Source: Pararhizobium polonicum (lineage in GTDB: Bacteria > Pseudomonadota > Alphaproteobacteria > Rhizobiales > Rhizobiaceae). From it: a stretch of 64,000 nucleotides of DNA. The notes beneath the pieces are model-generated. The model had not been told where the DNA came from, made no database searches, and was given only the letters and a program-made list of their open reading frames with translations. Both the position numbers and the translations under genes were made by a program. The stretch covers positions 1 through 64,000 of the forward strand of contig NZ_LGLV01000014.1 in assembly GCF_001687365.1 (NCBI RefSeq), given 5' to 3'. How positions within the stretch are numbered: the stretch's first letter is position 1; each line of letters opens with the position of its first letter. Below, in pieces: positions 16,856 to 25,927 of this stretch.

Positions 16856-16880
16856 CCGGGCGCTTGTCGCCCGGTTTTCG
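16856..16880 (+). terminator. Hairpin terminator after the second binding protein
   Basis: CCGGGCG and CGCCCGG form a 7-bp stem around a 5-base loop, followed by TTTTCG. It lies about 20 bases after the binding protein stop. It could attenuate transcription into the amidohydrolase gene that starts at 16917, giving much more binding protein than enzyme. Confidence 0.7.
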
Positions 16881-16916
16881 TCGTTTTCGACACAGGAATA
16901 AACAGAGGACCAGTCC

Positions 16917-18128
16917 GTGATTACCATTCTTGAAAATGCCAATGTCGTCGATGTGGAGTCCGGCACGATCCACGCCGACCGCCACCTGATACTGGAAGAC
17001 GGAACCATCCGGGAGATTGCCGAGGGCAAGGCTCCAACGCTGGACGCGCAACGCATCGCCGTCGACGGCGGCTTCGTCATCCCAGGCTTGATCGACGCCC
17101 ATGTGCATGTCACGGCCTACACCGCCAATCTCGGCGAACTTCCCCGGCAGTCTCCAATGTATGTCGCGGCCCGCACTGCCCAGGTGCTCAAGGGCATGCT
17201 CGGACGTGGCTTCACGACGGTTCGCGATGTCGGCGGTGCGGACTTCGGCATTGCCCAGGCCGTCGAAGAGGGATTGATCCCCGGCCCCCGGATTCTCTAT
17301 GGCGGTAAGGCGCTCTCAGCCAGCGGCGGCCATGGCGACCATCGCTCGATGGGCATGGACCGCACCGATGAGACCTATGCGCAGGTCAGCCTTGGCCGGC
17401 GTTGCGATGGTGTCGATGCCGTACGGCTTGCAGCGCGCGATGAAATCCGCCGTGGCGCGCATCACATCAAGATCATGGCCAATGGCGGCATATCATCGCC
17501 GACGGACCGCATCACATCCGATCAGTTTTCCGAAGCGGAAATCGCCGCGATCGTCGATGAAGCCAACATGGCCGATCTCTATGTCGTTTCCCACACCTAT
17601 ACGGCCCGGTCCGTGGCCAGAGCCGTGCGCAACGGTGTGCGCTCCATTGAACATGGCAACCTGCTGGATGAGGAAACCGTCGCCCTGATGAAGGCGGCGG
17701 GCAGCTATCTGACGCCGACCCTCTCCTGCTTCCGCGCGCTTGCCGAAGTCGGAGCCGAGAGCGGCTTTCCGAAGGACAGGATGGACAAGATACGGCTCGT
17801 TCTGGATTCCGGCATTCGCGCTGTCGAGCTTGCCCATCGCGCCGGCGTGCCGATGGCTTACGGCACGGATCTCATCGGGCCGATGCATGCGCGCCAGCTT
17901 CACGAATTCGCGCTGCGTTCCGAGGTCGTGCCGCCGGCCGATCTACTTCGGGCCGCGACCAGTACCGCGGCAAAACTCGTCCGGCTCGAAAACGAGATTG
18001 GCCATGTCAGGGAAAATTACCGCGCCGACCTCAATGTGCTGACAGCCAATCCGCTGGACAAGGGCGTTCTGGACGGTTTCGCCGCCCATCTTCGCCTCGT
18101 GATCAAGGGCGGCATCGTCCAGAACTGA
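16917..18128 (+). CDS. M38 metal-dependent amidohydrolase (prolidase/dipeptidase-like)
   Basis: A 403-residue cytoplasmic amidohydrolase that starts with GTG at 16917. The metal ligands are readable: HVH in DAHVHVTAY, the lysine of HIKIMANGG, the histidine in VSHTYTARS, SIEHGNL and the aspartate of GTDLIG. The HIKIMANGG and SIEHGNL pattern matches the branch that includes imidazolonepropionase-like enzymes and characterised Xaa-Pro or Xaa-Arg dipeptidases. With a binding protein upstream and an M81 peptidase downstream, release of a terminal amino acid from an imported peptide is the most likely role. Confidence 0.87.
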   Translation: MITILENANVVDVESGTIHADRHLILEDGTIREIAEGKAPTLDAQRIAVDGGFVIPGLIDAHVHVTAYTANLGELPRQSPMYVAARTAQVLKGMLGRGFTTVRDVGGADFGIAQAVEEGLIPGPRILYGGKALSASGGHGDHRSMGMDRTDETYAQVSLGRRCDGVDAVRLAARDEIRRGAHHIKIMANGGISSPTDRITSDQFSEAEIAAIVDEANMADLYVVSHTYTARSVARAVRNGVRSIEHGNLLDEETVALMKAAGSYLTPTLSCFRALAEVGAESGFPKDRMDKIRLVLDSGIRAVELAHRAGVPMAYGTDLIGPMHARQLHEFALRSEVVPPADLLRAATSTAAKLVRLENEIGHVRENYRADLNVLTANPLDKGVLDGFAAHLRLVIKGGIVQN

Positions 18129-18137
18129 TGCCCCATC

Positions 18138-19658
18138 TCAACCGGAGCGGAAGGCGATCTGGCATTCCGCCTCCACCTGCCGCTGCCATTCGGCATGGTC
18201 GAGACTGGCCAGCGGCAGGATGCGCTTTGCACGTTTGGTGAAGGTAAAGTTGCGCGCATCGGTCGAGGCATAACCGCCGCTATCCACCACGAACACCCCC
18301 TGTTCGGCCAGCGGCGTGAAGGATGTGCGGAAGTGGTTGCTGGATTTGACGTGGATGATCGCCTTGCTCTCCAGATCGATCCCCTGGCTACGGAACGCCT
18401 GGGTATCGTAGGCCTGGATACGCTCGGTGACGATGGCGATGTGTCCGGCCGCGCCGACGCGCAGCACTGCGCCCAGGCCACCCTCAAGCAGTTCTCCGAA
18501 AAGATTAGCGCCCTCGTTGCGATAACACACCTCATCGACACGCTCGATGAGGGCATCGGCGATAAACGGCGTGCCGTCCTGCATGCGCCCCATGGGAACG
18601 CGTCCGCGATTGCCAACACCGATGGATTGGGCGGCCAGCACCGCGTCGCCATCGACCATGAACCCCGCTGCAAAAGGCAGGTTCTGGGCAGCGAGTGCTG
18701 CAAAGATATCCGCGACATTGGCAACCCCGCCGGAGCCGGGATTGTCGCCCGCATCGCCGATCACCACGCGGCCTTTCGCGGCACGGGCAAAAATATCCGG
18801 CGCAGCCTCTGTGAAGGAGGGTGCCGAACGGACCATCGCCTCACGCCGCTGCCATACGGCATCGGCCATATCGCGATAGGCTTGGCGCATGGCATCCTCG
18901 TCGGTGCCGGTGATCAGCACGGAGCTGCCCACCTCTTCGGAATCGACATAGGGAAAGCCGCCCATCACCACGACATCGGCGAGCCCCGCGCGTTTTTCCA
19001 CCGCGTCGGACAGAGCGACAAGCTCCGAGAAAGGGGCGGAATAGCTGGTCTGTGCGCTCATGGGCGCCGCCAGGGGCAGCCGGAAACGGCGCGTGCGCCA
19101 TGCCACAGGATCGAGCGCCAGCTGCATCAGCTTCTTGCCGCGCGCATGCGTATCGGCATGCGGATAGAGCTTTCCGCCGATGATGACATCGACGACATAA
19201 GGCAGTTGCGGCTCGACATTGGCGTGAAAATCCAGCGGCACGGCAATGTGCACGCCAGGCCCGACGATGTCGCGCACCTTGCGCGCCAGATCGGTTTCCG
19301 GCGTGGCAACCCCTTCAACGGCAAGGGCGCCGTGCAGAAGCAGGGCCACGACGTCAACCGGGCCGCTTGCGGCAATGTCCTTCAGCGACTGAATGATTTC
19401 GACAACCAGCCGGTGGTAGCTTGCGCTCTCGAGCGTGCCGCCCGGAAGGCAGCCGGTGCAGACACCGTAGGCAATCTCGTAACCCGCCTCGTCCAGTGCT
19501 TGCGTCACGCCGCCCAACCAATTGCTGGTCGAGCCGAACTCGCGCCTGACATCCTCACCTGAAAAATACTGGGCCGACAGAAACCCGTCATAATTTGCCT
19601 TGACCGGCGTGAAGGCATTGGCTTCGTGGAAAAGCTGGATGACGGCGGCGCGTGGCAT
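18138..19658 (-). CDS. M81 family metallopeptidase (MlrC/microcystinase C-like)
   Basis: A 506-residue member of the MlrC family. The start is ATG 19658 (MPRAAVIQLFHEANAF) with AAGGA upstream; the longer frame adds an implausible tail. Family landmarks are FHEANAF near the N-terminus, LLLHGAL, PLDFHANV, the HADTHARG segment, GDAGDNPGSGG and the C-terminal VKSSNHFRTSF. MlrC itself degrades linearised microcystin, which contains gamma- and beta-linked acidic residues. The gene is convergent with the amidohydrolase gene (9 bases between stops) and has its own promoter. The name microcystinase should not be read as the substrate here. Confidence 0.88.
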   Translation of the reverse strand: MPRAAVIQLFHEANAFTPVKANYDGFLSAQYFSGEDVRREFGSTSNWLGGVTQALDEAGYEIAYGVCTGCLPGGTLESASYHRLVVEIIQSLKDIAASGPVDVVALLLHGALAVEGVATPETDLARKVRDIVGPGVHIAVPLDFHANVEPQLPYVVDVIIGGKLYPHADTHARGKKLMQLALDPVAWRTRRFRLPLAAPMSAQTSYSAPFSELVALSDAVEKRAGLADVVVMGGFPYVDSEEVGSSVLITGTDEDAMRQAYRDMADAVWQRREAMVRSAPSFTEAAPDIFARAAKGRVVIGDAGDNPGSGGVANVADIFAALAAQNLPFAAGFMVDGDAVLAAQSIGVGNRGRVPMGRMQDGTPFIADALIERVDEVCYRNEGANLFGELLEGGLGAVLRVGAAGHIAIVTERIQAYDTQAFRSQGIDLESKAIIHVKSSNHFRTSFTPLAEQGVFVVDSGGYASTDARNFTFTKRAKRILPLASLDHAEWQRQVEAECQIAFRSG

Positions 19659-20231
19659 TCCTGTGTCCTTTTGACTGGCTAAACTGGTCAGCGCTTCGAG
19701 CATTGCTGCAGGTTTCATCGCCGCAAAACGGCTGCCGCAGGCACAATGATGCGGAAAAGCCCATTTCATCCGCGATGAAAACTGCAAATGCCCGCCTGCC
19801 CGAACGAAACCGCGAAGATCGAACTGCGCTGGGCAAGGGTCTTATAAAGCGAACTCGCCATACCAGTCACGGTCAGCGGCAGCAATCCTTCTGCCTTACG
19901 CGCCGCACATCAGGTCAATCTCCGATAAACCCGATGCCGTTGCCAATGCCGGCGGGTTCGAAGCGGGTTGCCGATACGGCGCTCATCCATATTGAATGAG
20001 GATTTGGGTGTGGCATACTTGATGAGAACGCCCCGCAACCGGGTTGGAGATATGTTACTGCCACGGCCCCGTGAAGCAAGCTTCCGCGAGAGGTCGCCGT
20101 TCCGCCGCCAAAAGGCCCCGGCGCCCTCCCCTCCGTAGGAGCCCCCGCGGATCTAAAACGGTTGCCGTTCGTTATTCCGCCGGAAGGCCGGAAGCGGCTT
20201 TCGATCCTTTACCCAAAACCGAGATCTTGCC
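19659..20231. other. 573-base intergenic region
   Basis: No supported gene is present. Short frames here are arginine- and proline-rich and have no domain signature. The part next to 19658 must hold the promoter of the M81 gene and the right part that of the oxidoreductase gene. A GC-rich segment around 20115-20155 can fold locally but has no T-tract. Confidence 0.45.
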
Positions 20232-22544
20232 ATGACCAAGAAACGTCCGGATGGAATAGAGACCTACACGGCACCAGCTGGAGGCTGGGGTGCACTGAAA
20301 GCGGTTGCCAAGACACTCGCGCACCAGCAGATCGTCGCCCAGGGGGCGGCCACTCTTCTGAAGGCGAACCAGCCGGAAGGATTCGATTGTCCCGGATGTG
20401 CTTGGCCGGATCCCAAACACACATCATCGTTCGAATTCTGCGAGAATGGCGCAAAGGCGATCACATGGGAGTCGACGGCCAAACGAGTCGGCCCCGCGTT
20501 CTTCTCGGAACACAGGGTATCAGACCTTTACAACTGGACTGACCATGCTCTGGAAGACCAGGGCCGTCTGACGCATCCCTTGATATACGATCGTGCAACG
20601 GACCAGTATCAGCCGATTGCATGGGATGAGGCCTTCTCTGTCATCGGATCTAAACTGAAGGCGCTCCCCGATCCGAACATGGCCGAATTCTACACATCCG
20701 GCCGGGCTTCCAACGAAGCGGCGTTCCTCTTCCAGCTTTTCGTTCGGGCATACGGAACCAACAATTTTCCGGACTGTTCGAATATGTGTCACGAAGCGAC
20801 GTCTGTCGGGTTGCCGAAGTCGATCGGGGTCGGCAAGGGAACCGTGACGCTGGAGGATTTCGATCTCGCCGATGCGATCTTCAGCTTCGGCCACAATCCG
20901 GGAACCAACCATCCCCGAATGATGACGACCTTGCATGAGGCTGCCCGCCGCGGCGTGCCCATCATCGTGTTCAATCCGCTGAAGGAGAGAGCGCTTGAGA
21001 AGTTCGCCGCACCGCAAGATCCGGTCGAGATGGCCACCCTGTCGTCCACAAGGATTGCCTCGAGCTACTATCGGGTGAAACCCGGCGGCGATCTTGCCGC
21101 TTTGAAGGGCATGATGAAACGGATATTCGAACGCGACGATGCCGATATTGCCGGCGGCGGGGACGGGTATCTCGACAATGAATTCATCCGGACGCATACC
21201 GCCGGTATCGATGCCCTGAAGGAAGATGTCGCCAGTACGTCGTGGGACGAAATCGAGAAGAAGTCCGGGTTGACGGAGGCGATGATCGACAGCGCCGTTG
21301 ATGTCTATCTGAAAGCCAAGAACGTCATCCTTTGCTATGGCATGGGCATAACCCAGCACAAGCATGGCACCTCGACCGTTCAGCAGATCGCCAATCTTCT
21401 CATGCTGCGGGGAAACATTGGCAGGCCGGGCGCAGGGATCTGTCCGCTGCGCGGGCACTCCAACGTCCAGGGCGATCGGACGGTCGGCATAACGGAGATT
21501 CCGAACCCGGCGCTGATTGACGGTATTGAAAGAGCCTTTGGCTTCCGGGCACCCTCCGAAAAAGGTCACAATGCGGTCGAAGCGGTTGAGGCGATCATCG
21601 AAGGGCGGTCGAAAGCCCTCGTCTGCCTCGGCGGCAACCTCGCGGTCGCGATGTCCGATCCGCAGGCGACCTTCGCTGGCATGCGACGGCTCGAGCTTGC
21701 GGTTCACATTGCCACCAAGCTGAACCGATCGCATCTGCTTACCGCCCAAACGTCGATCATCCTGCCGGTTCTCGGACGCACCGACAGCGACATCCAGGCT
21801 TCGGGCCAGCAGGCCGTGACCGTCGAGGATTCGATGTCGATGGTCCACTCGTCGCGGGGTTTCCTCAATCCTCCCGGCGAACTCCTTAAATCCGAGCCAG
21901 CGATCATCGCTGGGATCGCCAAGGCGACACTCGGCTCCCTCCATGACATCGACTGGGACGGAATGGTTGGTGACTATAACCGCATACGCGACAAGATCGA
22001 GATCGTGTTTCCAGACTTCCACGACTTCAACGCGCGGATCCGGCAGCCGGGAGGATTCCGCCTCGACATCCCCGCCTCGCACCGTCAATGGCGGACAGCA
22101 AGCGGGAAGGCGGAGTTTCTTGTGGGACAGGCCTTGGGGGGCGAGGAGGCCGATCCCGACATGCTGATTCTGACCACGCTGCGGAGCCATGACCAGTATA
22201 ACACGACGATCTACGGCCTCGACGACCGGTACAGAGGCGTGTTCGGTCGTCGCGATGTGATCTTTATGAACAAGGATGATCTCGCCCGCCGAGGACTGGC
22301 TGATGGCGACCGGATCGACGTCACGTCGGCAGCAGGAGGAAACACGCCGCCGCAGACGGTCCGAGGCTATACGGTCGTCGCCTACGACATCCCTCAGGGC
22401 GCTATCGCCGGATATTACCCTGAGATGAACAGGGTCATCGGCCTGTCGGACTATGACAAGAACTCGGGGACACCATCCTACAAATCCGCTCCGGTCATGG
22501 TCCATCGCTCGGAGAGCCTCCACCCGTCGGAGGCTCTCGGTTAA
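20232..22544 (+). CDS. YdeP-type molybdopterin oxidoreductase (FdhF-like alpha subunit)
   Basis: A 770-residue protein of the FdhF/YdeP family of molybdopterin enzymes. It has the CPGCAWPD motif at 53-60 that marks this branch, TYPICAL alpha-subunit stretches such as GRASNEAAFLFQL, NMCHEATSVGL, FSFGHNPGTNHPRM and a C-terminal molybdopterin dinucleotide domain with TLRSHDQYNTTIYG. No twin-arginine signal is seen, so it is cytoplasmic. No beta or gamma subunit, FdhD or cofactor biosynthesis gene is adjacent. E. coli YdeP has been linked to acid resistance; the electron donor and substrate of this group are not established. Confidence 0.88.
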   Translation: MTKKRPDGIETYTAPAGGWGALKAVAKTLAHQQIVAQGAATLLKANQPEGFDCPGCAWPDPKHTSSFEFCENGAKAITWESTAKRVGPAFFSEHRVSDLYNWTDHALEDQGRLTHPLIYDRATDQYQPIAWDEAFSVIGSKLKALPDPNMAEFYTSGRASNEAAFLFQLFVRAYGTNNFPDCSNMCHEATSVGLPKSIGVGKGTVTLEDFDLADAIFSFGHNPGTNHPRMMTTLHEAARRGVPIIVFNPLKERALEKFAAPQDPVEMATLSSTRIASSYYRVKPGGDLAALKGMMKRIFERDDADIAGGGDGYLDNEFIRTHTAGIDALKEDVASTSWDEIEKKSGLTEAMIDSAVDVYLKAKNVILCYGMGITQHKHGTSTVQQIANLLMLRGNIGRPGAGICPLRGHSNVQGDRTVGITEIPNPALIDGIERAFGFRAPSEKGHNAVEAVEAIIEGRSKALVCLGGNLAVAMSDPQATFAGMRRLELAVHIATKLNRSHLLTAQTSIILPVLGRTDSDIQASGQQAVTVEDSMSMVHSSRGFLNPPGELLKSEPAIIAGIAKATLGSLHDIDWDGMVGDYNRIRDKIEIVFPDFHDFNARIRQPGGFRLDIPASHRQWRTASGKAEFLVGQALGGEEADPDMLILTTLRSHDQYNTTIYGLDDRYRGVFGRRDVIFMNKDDLARRGLADGDRIDVTSAAGGNTPPQTVRGYTVVAYDIPQGAIAGYYPEMNRVIGLSDYDKNSGTPSYKSAPVMVHRSESLHPSEALG
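22512..22538. other. Strong hairpin inside the 3' end of the oxidoreductase gene
   Basis: GAGAGCCTCC and GGAGGCTCTC form a perfect 10-bp stem with a 7-base loop, inside the last codons of the oxidoreductase. There is no T-tract on either side. It lies between two convergent genes and may slow or stop transcription, or protect the mRNA end from exonucleases. Confidence 0.5.
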
Positions 22545-22579
22545 AGAGCGGCCTTACCCAACGCGACCATCAGGCCCGC

Positions 22580-23935
22580 CTAGACGAAGAGTGACAACAG
22601 CAGAATAAAAGCGAGGCCAACGACGGATATGATGGTTTCCATCATGCTCCATGTCTTGAAGGTCTGGGCGACCGTCATGTTGAAATACTGCTTGACCAGC
22701 CAGAAACCGGCATCGTTGACATGGGAAAGGATCACCGATCCTGCGCCTGTTGCCAGCACCAGAAGTTCACGGTTGACGCCGGGAACGAGTGAGATGACCG
22801 GCACGACAATGCCTGCGCCGGTGATGGTCGCAACCGTCGCCGAGCCGGTGGCGATCCGGATAACGGCTGCGACGAGCCAGGCGAGCAATATCGGCGATAC
22901 GGACGCCTGAACGGCCATGTTGCCGATGACGTCGCCGACGCCGCTGGCAACCAGCATCTGCTTGAAGCCACCGCCGGCACCGACGATGAGCACGATGGAT
23001 GCGACCGGTGCAAGGCTGTCATTCAGCAGCGCGACAATCCTGTCGCGTGAGAAACCGCACTGGGAGCCAAAGGTGTAGAAACTGACAAGCAGCGCCACCA
23101 GCAATGAGGTGATCGGATGGCCGATCAGGTCCATCCAAACGCGTATGGTATGGTGTTCGGGAAGGGAGATATCGGCCAGCGCTTTCAGCAGCATCAGAAA
23201 AACCGGCATCAGGATGGTGACCAGTGTTATCCCGAAGCTCGGCAGCTTGGTCGTGTCCGCATCGTCACGCACGAACTGCTCCATGAGTTCCGGCGAGGCT
23301 TCGCCGGGAATTCTCTTGGCAATGAAGGCGCCGTAGATCGGCCCTGCGATTGCGGCTGTCGGCAGGCCGACGATGAGACCATAGAAAATTGTCTTGCCGA
23401 TATCGGCGCCAAAGACGCTGATGGCCAGAAGCGGTCCCGGATGGGGCGGCACCAGGCCATGGACGACCGAGAGCCCAGCCAGAAGCGGTATGCCGATCTT
23501 GACGATCGATACACCCGAGCGGCGCGCGACGATATAGACCAACGGGACAAGAAGTACGAAGCCGATTTCGAAGAAGAGCGGCAGTCCGACCAGAAAGGCG
23601 GCCAGCATCATCGCCCAGTGCACCCGTTCCTTGCCGAAGGTGCGGATCAGCGTTTGGGCAATCTGGTCCGCGCCGCCGGATTCAGCCATGAGCTTCCCCA
23701 GCATGGTGCCAAGCCCGAGCACGATACCCACGAAGCCGAGAACCCCGCCGAACCCATCCTGAAAGGACTTCATCACCAGTTCCGTCGGCATGCCGGACGT
23801 CAACCCCAGAAAGCCGGCGGCGATGGTCAGGGCGATGAACGGATGCATTTTGAAACGCGTGATGAGAAGGACGAGGCCTACGATCGTCACACCGGCATCG
23901 AATAGGAGATAGGTATCCCGTGTCAGTCCGAACAT
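22580..23935 (-). CDS. gntP: GntP family gluconate:proton symporter
   Basis: A 451-residue inner-membrane permease with about a dozen hydrophobic segments. The GntP family is evident from FGGVLGFVGIVLGLGTMLGKL, GLPLFFEIGFVLLVPL, LSVVHGLVPPHPGPL and GSATVATITGAGI. The start MFGLTRD (ATG 23935) is chosen because the upstream extension reads into the kinase gene region in another frame. It lies 82 bases after the gluconokinase gene on the same strand, so gluconate uptake and phosphorylation are probably co-transcribed under the LacI-type regulator encoded divergently. Confidence 0.92.
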   Translation of the reverse strand: MFGLTRDTYLLFDAGVTIVGLVLLITRFKMHPFIALTIAAGFLGLTSGMPTELVMKSFQDGFGGVLGFVGIVLGLGTMLGKLMAESGGADQIAQTLIRTFGKERVHWAMMLAAFLVGLPLFFEIGFVLLVPLVYIVARRSGVSIVKIGIPLLAGLSVVHGLVPPHPGPLLAISVFGADIGKTIFYGLIVGLPTAAIAGPIYGAFIAKRIPGEASPELMEQFVRDDADTTKLPSFGITLVTILMPVFLMLLKALADISLPEHHTIRVWMDLIGHPITSLLVALLVSFYTFGSQCGFSRDRIVALLNDSLAPVASIVLIVGAGGGFKQMLVASGVGDVIGNMAVQASVSPILLAWLVAAVIRIATGSATVATITGAGIVVPVISLVPGVNRELLVLATGAGSVILSHVNDAGFWLVKQYFNMTVAQTFKTWSMMETIISVVGLAFILLLSLFV

Positions 23936-24017
23936 TGAAATTCCTTCCGTTATCGGATCTCTGTGAGGCGCGCGCCCGCGCGGCCTTACAGTGTGTCTAT
24001 GCTTTGAATGTGTTGCT

Positions 24018-24563
24018 TCAGCCGCTTGCGGAATGTAGCGGCTTGCTGTCGCCAGGCATCTTTTCCCACCACGCGACCGCACGAGCCGCGATGTCTGCGA
24101 TCGGCAAGGTTGCGTCGACCGAGAAAACATTGGCTTCGCCATAAGGTGGTTCAAGAGTTGCAAACTGGCTGTCGATGAGACTGGCGGGCATGAAGTGACC
24201 GGGCCGGTGGCCGACGCGCGCACCTGCCACATCCCTCGTCAGTTCCAGAAAGACGAAACCGAGGCCGGGTGTCTTGCTTCTCAGGATATCGCGATAGCTT
24301 TCTTTCAGTGCTGAGCAGGCAAGGACCGGACGTTCAGCGTTGTCTACCGCCTCCGCCAGGATGGTCGCAAGCCGGGCGAGCCAGCCAACCCTGTCCGCGT
24401 CGACAAGCGGGTGGCCCGCGCTCATCTTTCGGATATTTTCTTCCGGATGAAAGGCATCGCCTTCAATCATCCTACCGTTGATGGCGTCCGAAATGGCTTT
24501 CCCGACGCTGCTTTTGCCACAGCCCGAAACACCCATGACAACGAGGGCCGGCATCCTGTTCAT
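24018..24563 (-). CDS. gntK: Gluconokinase
   Basis: A 181-residue cytoplasmic kinase of the thermoresistant gluconokinase type. The P-loop GVSGCGKSS starts at about residue 11; EGDAFHPEENIRKMSAGHPLVDADR contains the conserved substrate motif, and CSALKESYRDILR and HFMPASLIDSQFATLEPP follow in the usual order. It converts gluconate to 6-phosphogluconate for the Entner-Doudoroff or pentose phosphate route. A palindromic operator lies just upstream of its start. Confidence 0.94.
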   Translation of the reverse strand: MNRMPALVVMGVSGCGKSSVGKAISDAINGRMIEGDAFHPEENIRKMSAGHPLVDADRVGWLARLATILAEAVDNAERPVLACSALKESYRDILRSKTPGLGFVFLELTRDVAGARVGHRPGHFMPASLIDSQFATLEPPYGEANVFSVDATLPIADIAARAVAWWEKMPGDSKPLHSASG

Positions 24564-24576
24564 GTATTTCTCCTCC

Positions 24577-24592
24577 GAGATAGCGCTATCTC
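24577..24592. promoter_or_regulatory. LacI-type operator next to gntK
   Basis: GAGATAGCGCTATCTC is a perfect 16-bp palindrome centred on the CG/GCGC core typical of LacI-family sites. It begins 14 bases upstream of the gntK start, in the leader, so repressor binding there would block transcription of gntK-gntP. Confidence 0.8.
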
Positions 24593-24690
24593 ACTCCCGC
24601 GCCAGACAATGCCGGTGGACGCCTCGTCACTTCAAGTCAGGGCCTGAGAGCCGACGCTGGTTTCCTCCCGCAAAGACGTCAAAACGACTT

Positions 24691-24708
24691 TGAGATAGCG
24701 CTATCTTA
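24691..24708. promoter_or_regulatory. Second LacI-type operator, near the regulator gene
   Basis: TGAGATAGCGCTATCTTA repeats the same core as the site at 24577 with one mismatched pair at its edge. It lies 39 bases before the start of the LacI-type gene, and the two sites are 114 bases apart, which would allow autoregulation and possibly DNA looping. Confidence 0.78.
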
Positions 24709-24746
24709 GTAATCGTTGTAGGTTTTGGCAAGTCGGAGGGGATTTT

Positions 24747-25763
24747 ATGAAACACACTCGATCGCGGGCCACCGGCCGGACGACGCTTGCGCAGGTCGCA
24801 GCCCTGGCGGGCGTGTCACAAATTACGGCTTCACGCGCTTTGCGCTCCATTGCCAGCGTCGATCCGCAGCTGGCCGCCCGCGTGCACGATGCCGCCAAGG
24901 CACTGGAATATGTGCCCAATCCGGCCGCCCGCGCACTCGCCTCGGCGCGCAGCCAATCGATTCTTGTCCTTATTCCCGCCCTGTCGAACCAGCTGTTCAT
25001 CGAGACCCTGGAGGCTGTTCAGGGCATCCTGCGCCCCCGTGGATTCGAGGTCCTGATTGGCAACTACCACTATTGCCAGGAGGAGGAGGAAGAGCTCATT
25101 CGAAATTATCTCTCCTTTCAACCACGCGGCATTCTGCTGACCGGCTTCAATCGGAGCGAAGCCGCGACACAGCTTCTGGCAAAGTCCGGCGTACCCTGTG
25201 TCTACATGATGGAACTCCGGCAGGAGCACGGCATTGTCTGTGTCGGATTCTCGCAAGAGGAGGCCGGGGCCAAGGTTGCGGACCATCTCCTGTCGCGCGG
25301 ACGCAGAAAACTTGCCTTTGTCGGAGCCCAGCTTGATGCGCGCGTTCTTCAACGCCGCGATGGCTATCAGCAGGCAATTGCGACGGCCGGTTTTGCTCCG
25401 GCCCTCGAAATCATGACGCCCGAACCGTCCTCGGTGGAACTCGGTGTCGATCTCTTCAACCGCATTTTGATGGAGCATCCGGAAATCGACGGGATCTTCT
25501 TTTGCAACGACGACCTCGCCTTCGGCGCGTCGTTCGAGGCGTTGCGCAAGGGCGTGAAAATTCCTGCGCAGATTTCGGTGGTTGGATTTAACGATCTGCC
25601 GGGGGCCAGCCAGATGGTTCCACGGCTGACCTCGGTTCGCACACCACGCGCCAGCATCGGAGAGCAGGCCGCATCGAGCCTTCTTAGGCTCCTTGATGGA
25701 ACTGGCCAAGACACCGTGACGGTCGATCTGGGTTTCGAGCTGGTGGTGCGGGAAAGCAGTTGA
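24747..25763 (+). CDS. gntR: LacI family repressor of the gluconate genes
   Basis: A 338-residue LacI/GalR regulator. The helix-turn-helix TLAQVAALAGVSQITASRAL is at about 14-33, the hinge helix NPAARALASARSQ at about 57-69, and the periplasmic-binding-like sensor domain follows, with FCNDDLAFGA and the C-terminal VRTPRASIGEQAA. The gene is divergent from gntK-gntP, and two copies of one palindrome lie between them. By analogy with GntR of gammaproteobacteria (LacI family, despite the name), gluconate probably relieves repression. Confidence 0.9.
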   Translation: MKHTRSRATGRTTLAQVAALAGVSQITASRALRSIASVDPQLAARVHDAAKALEYVPNPAARALASARSQSILVLIPALSNQLFIETLEAVQGILRPRGFEVLIGNYHYCQEEEEELIRNYLSFQPRGILLTGFNRSEAATQLLAKSGVPCVYMMELRQEHGIVCVGFSQEEAGAKVADHLLSRGRRKLAFVGAQLDARVLQRRDGYQQAIATAGFAPALEIMTPEPSSVELGVDLFNRILMEHPEIDGIFFCNDDLAFGASFEALRKGVKIPAQISVVGFNDLPGASQMVPRLTSVRTPRASIGEQAASSLLRLLDGTGQDTVTVDLGFELVVRESS

Positions 25764-25927
25764 CGTAGCCCCGGAAGCTTATCAGTTACTGACCTTACGA
25801 CCAGCCGGTCACACTTTAACCGCACACGGCGTCAAAAACCCCACCCGGTGCCGGGACAGATAGCGCACAGGGACATCCTGACAGCTCCACCCGTGCTCAG
25901 GCAGACGAAAGACAGCGTGAGGAATAG

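Noticed and set aside
18195..19562. A 455-codon plus-strand frame
   Set aside because: It is antisense to the M81 peptidase gene, whose family motifs are complete.
20520..22523. A 667-codon minus-strand frame
   Set aside because: It is antisense to the molybdopterin oxidoreductase, whose motifs are clear, and shows no family signature.
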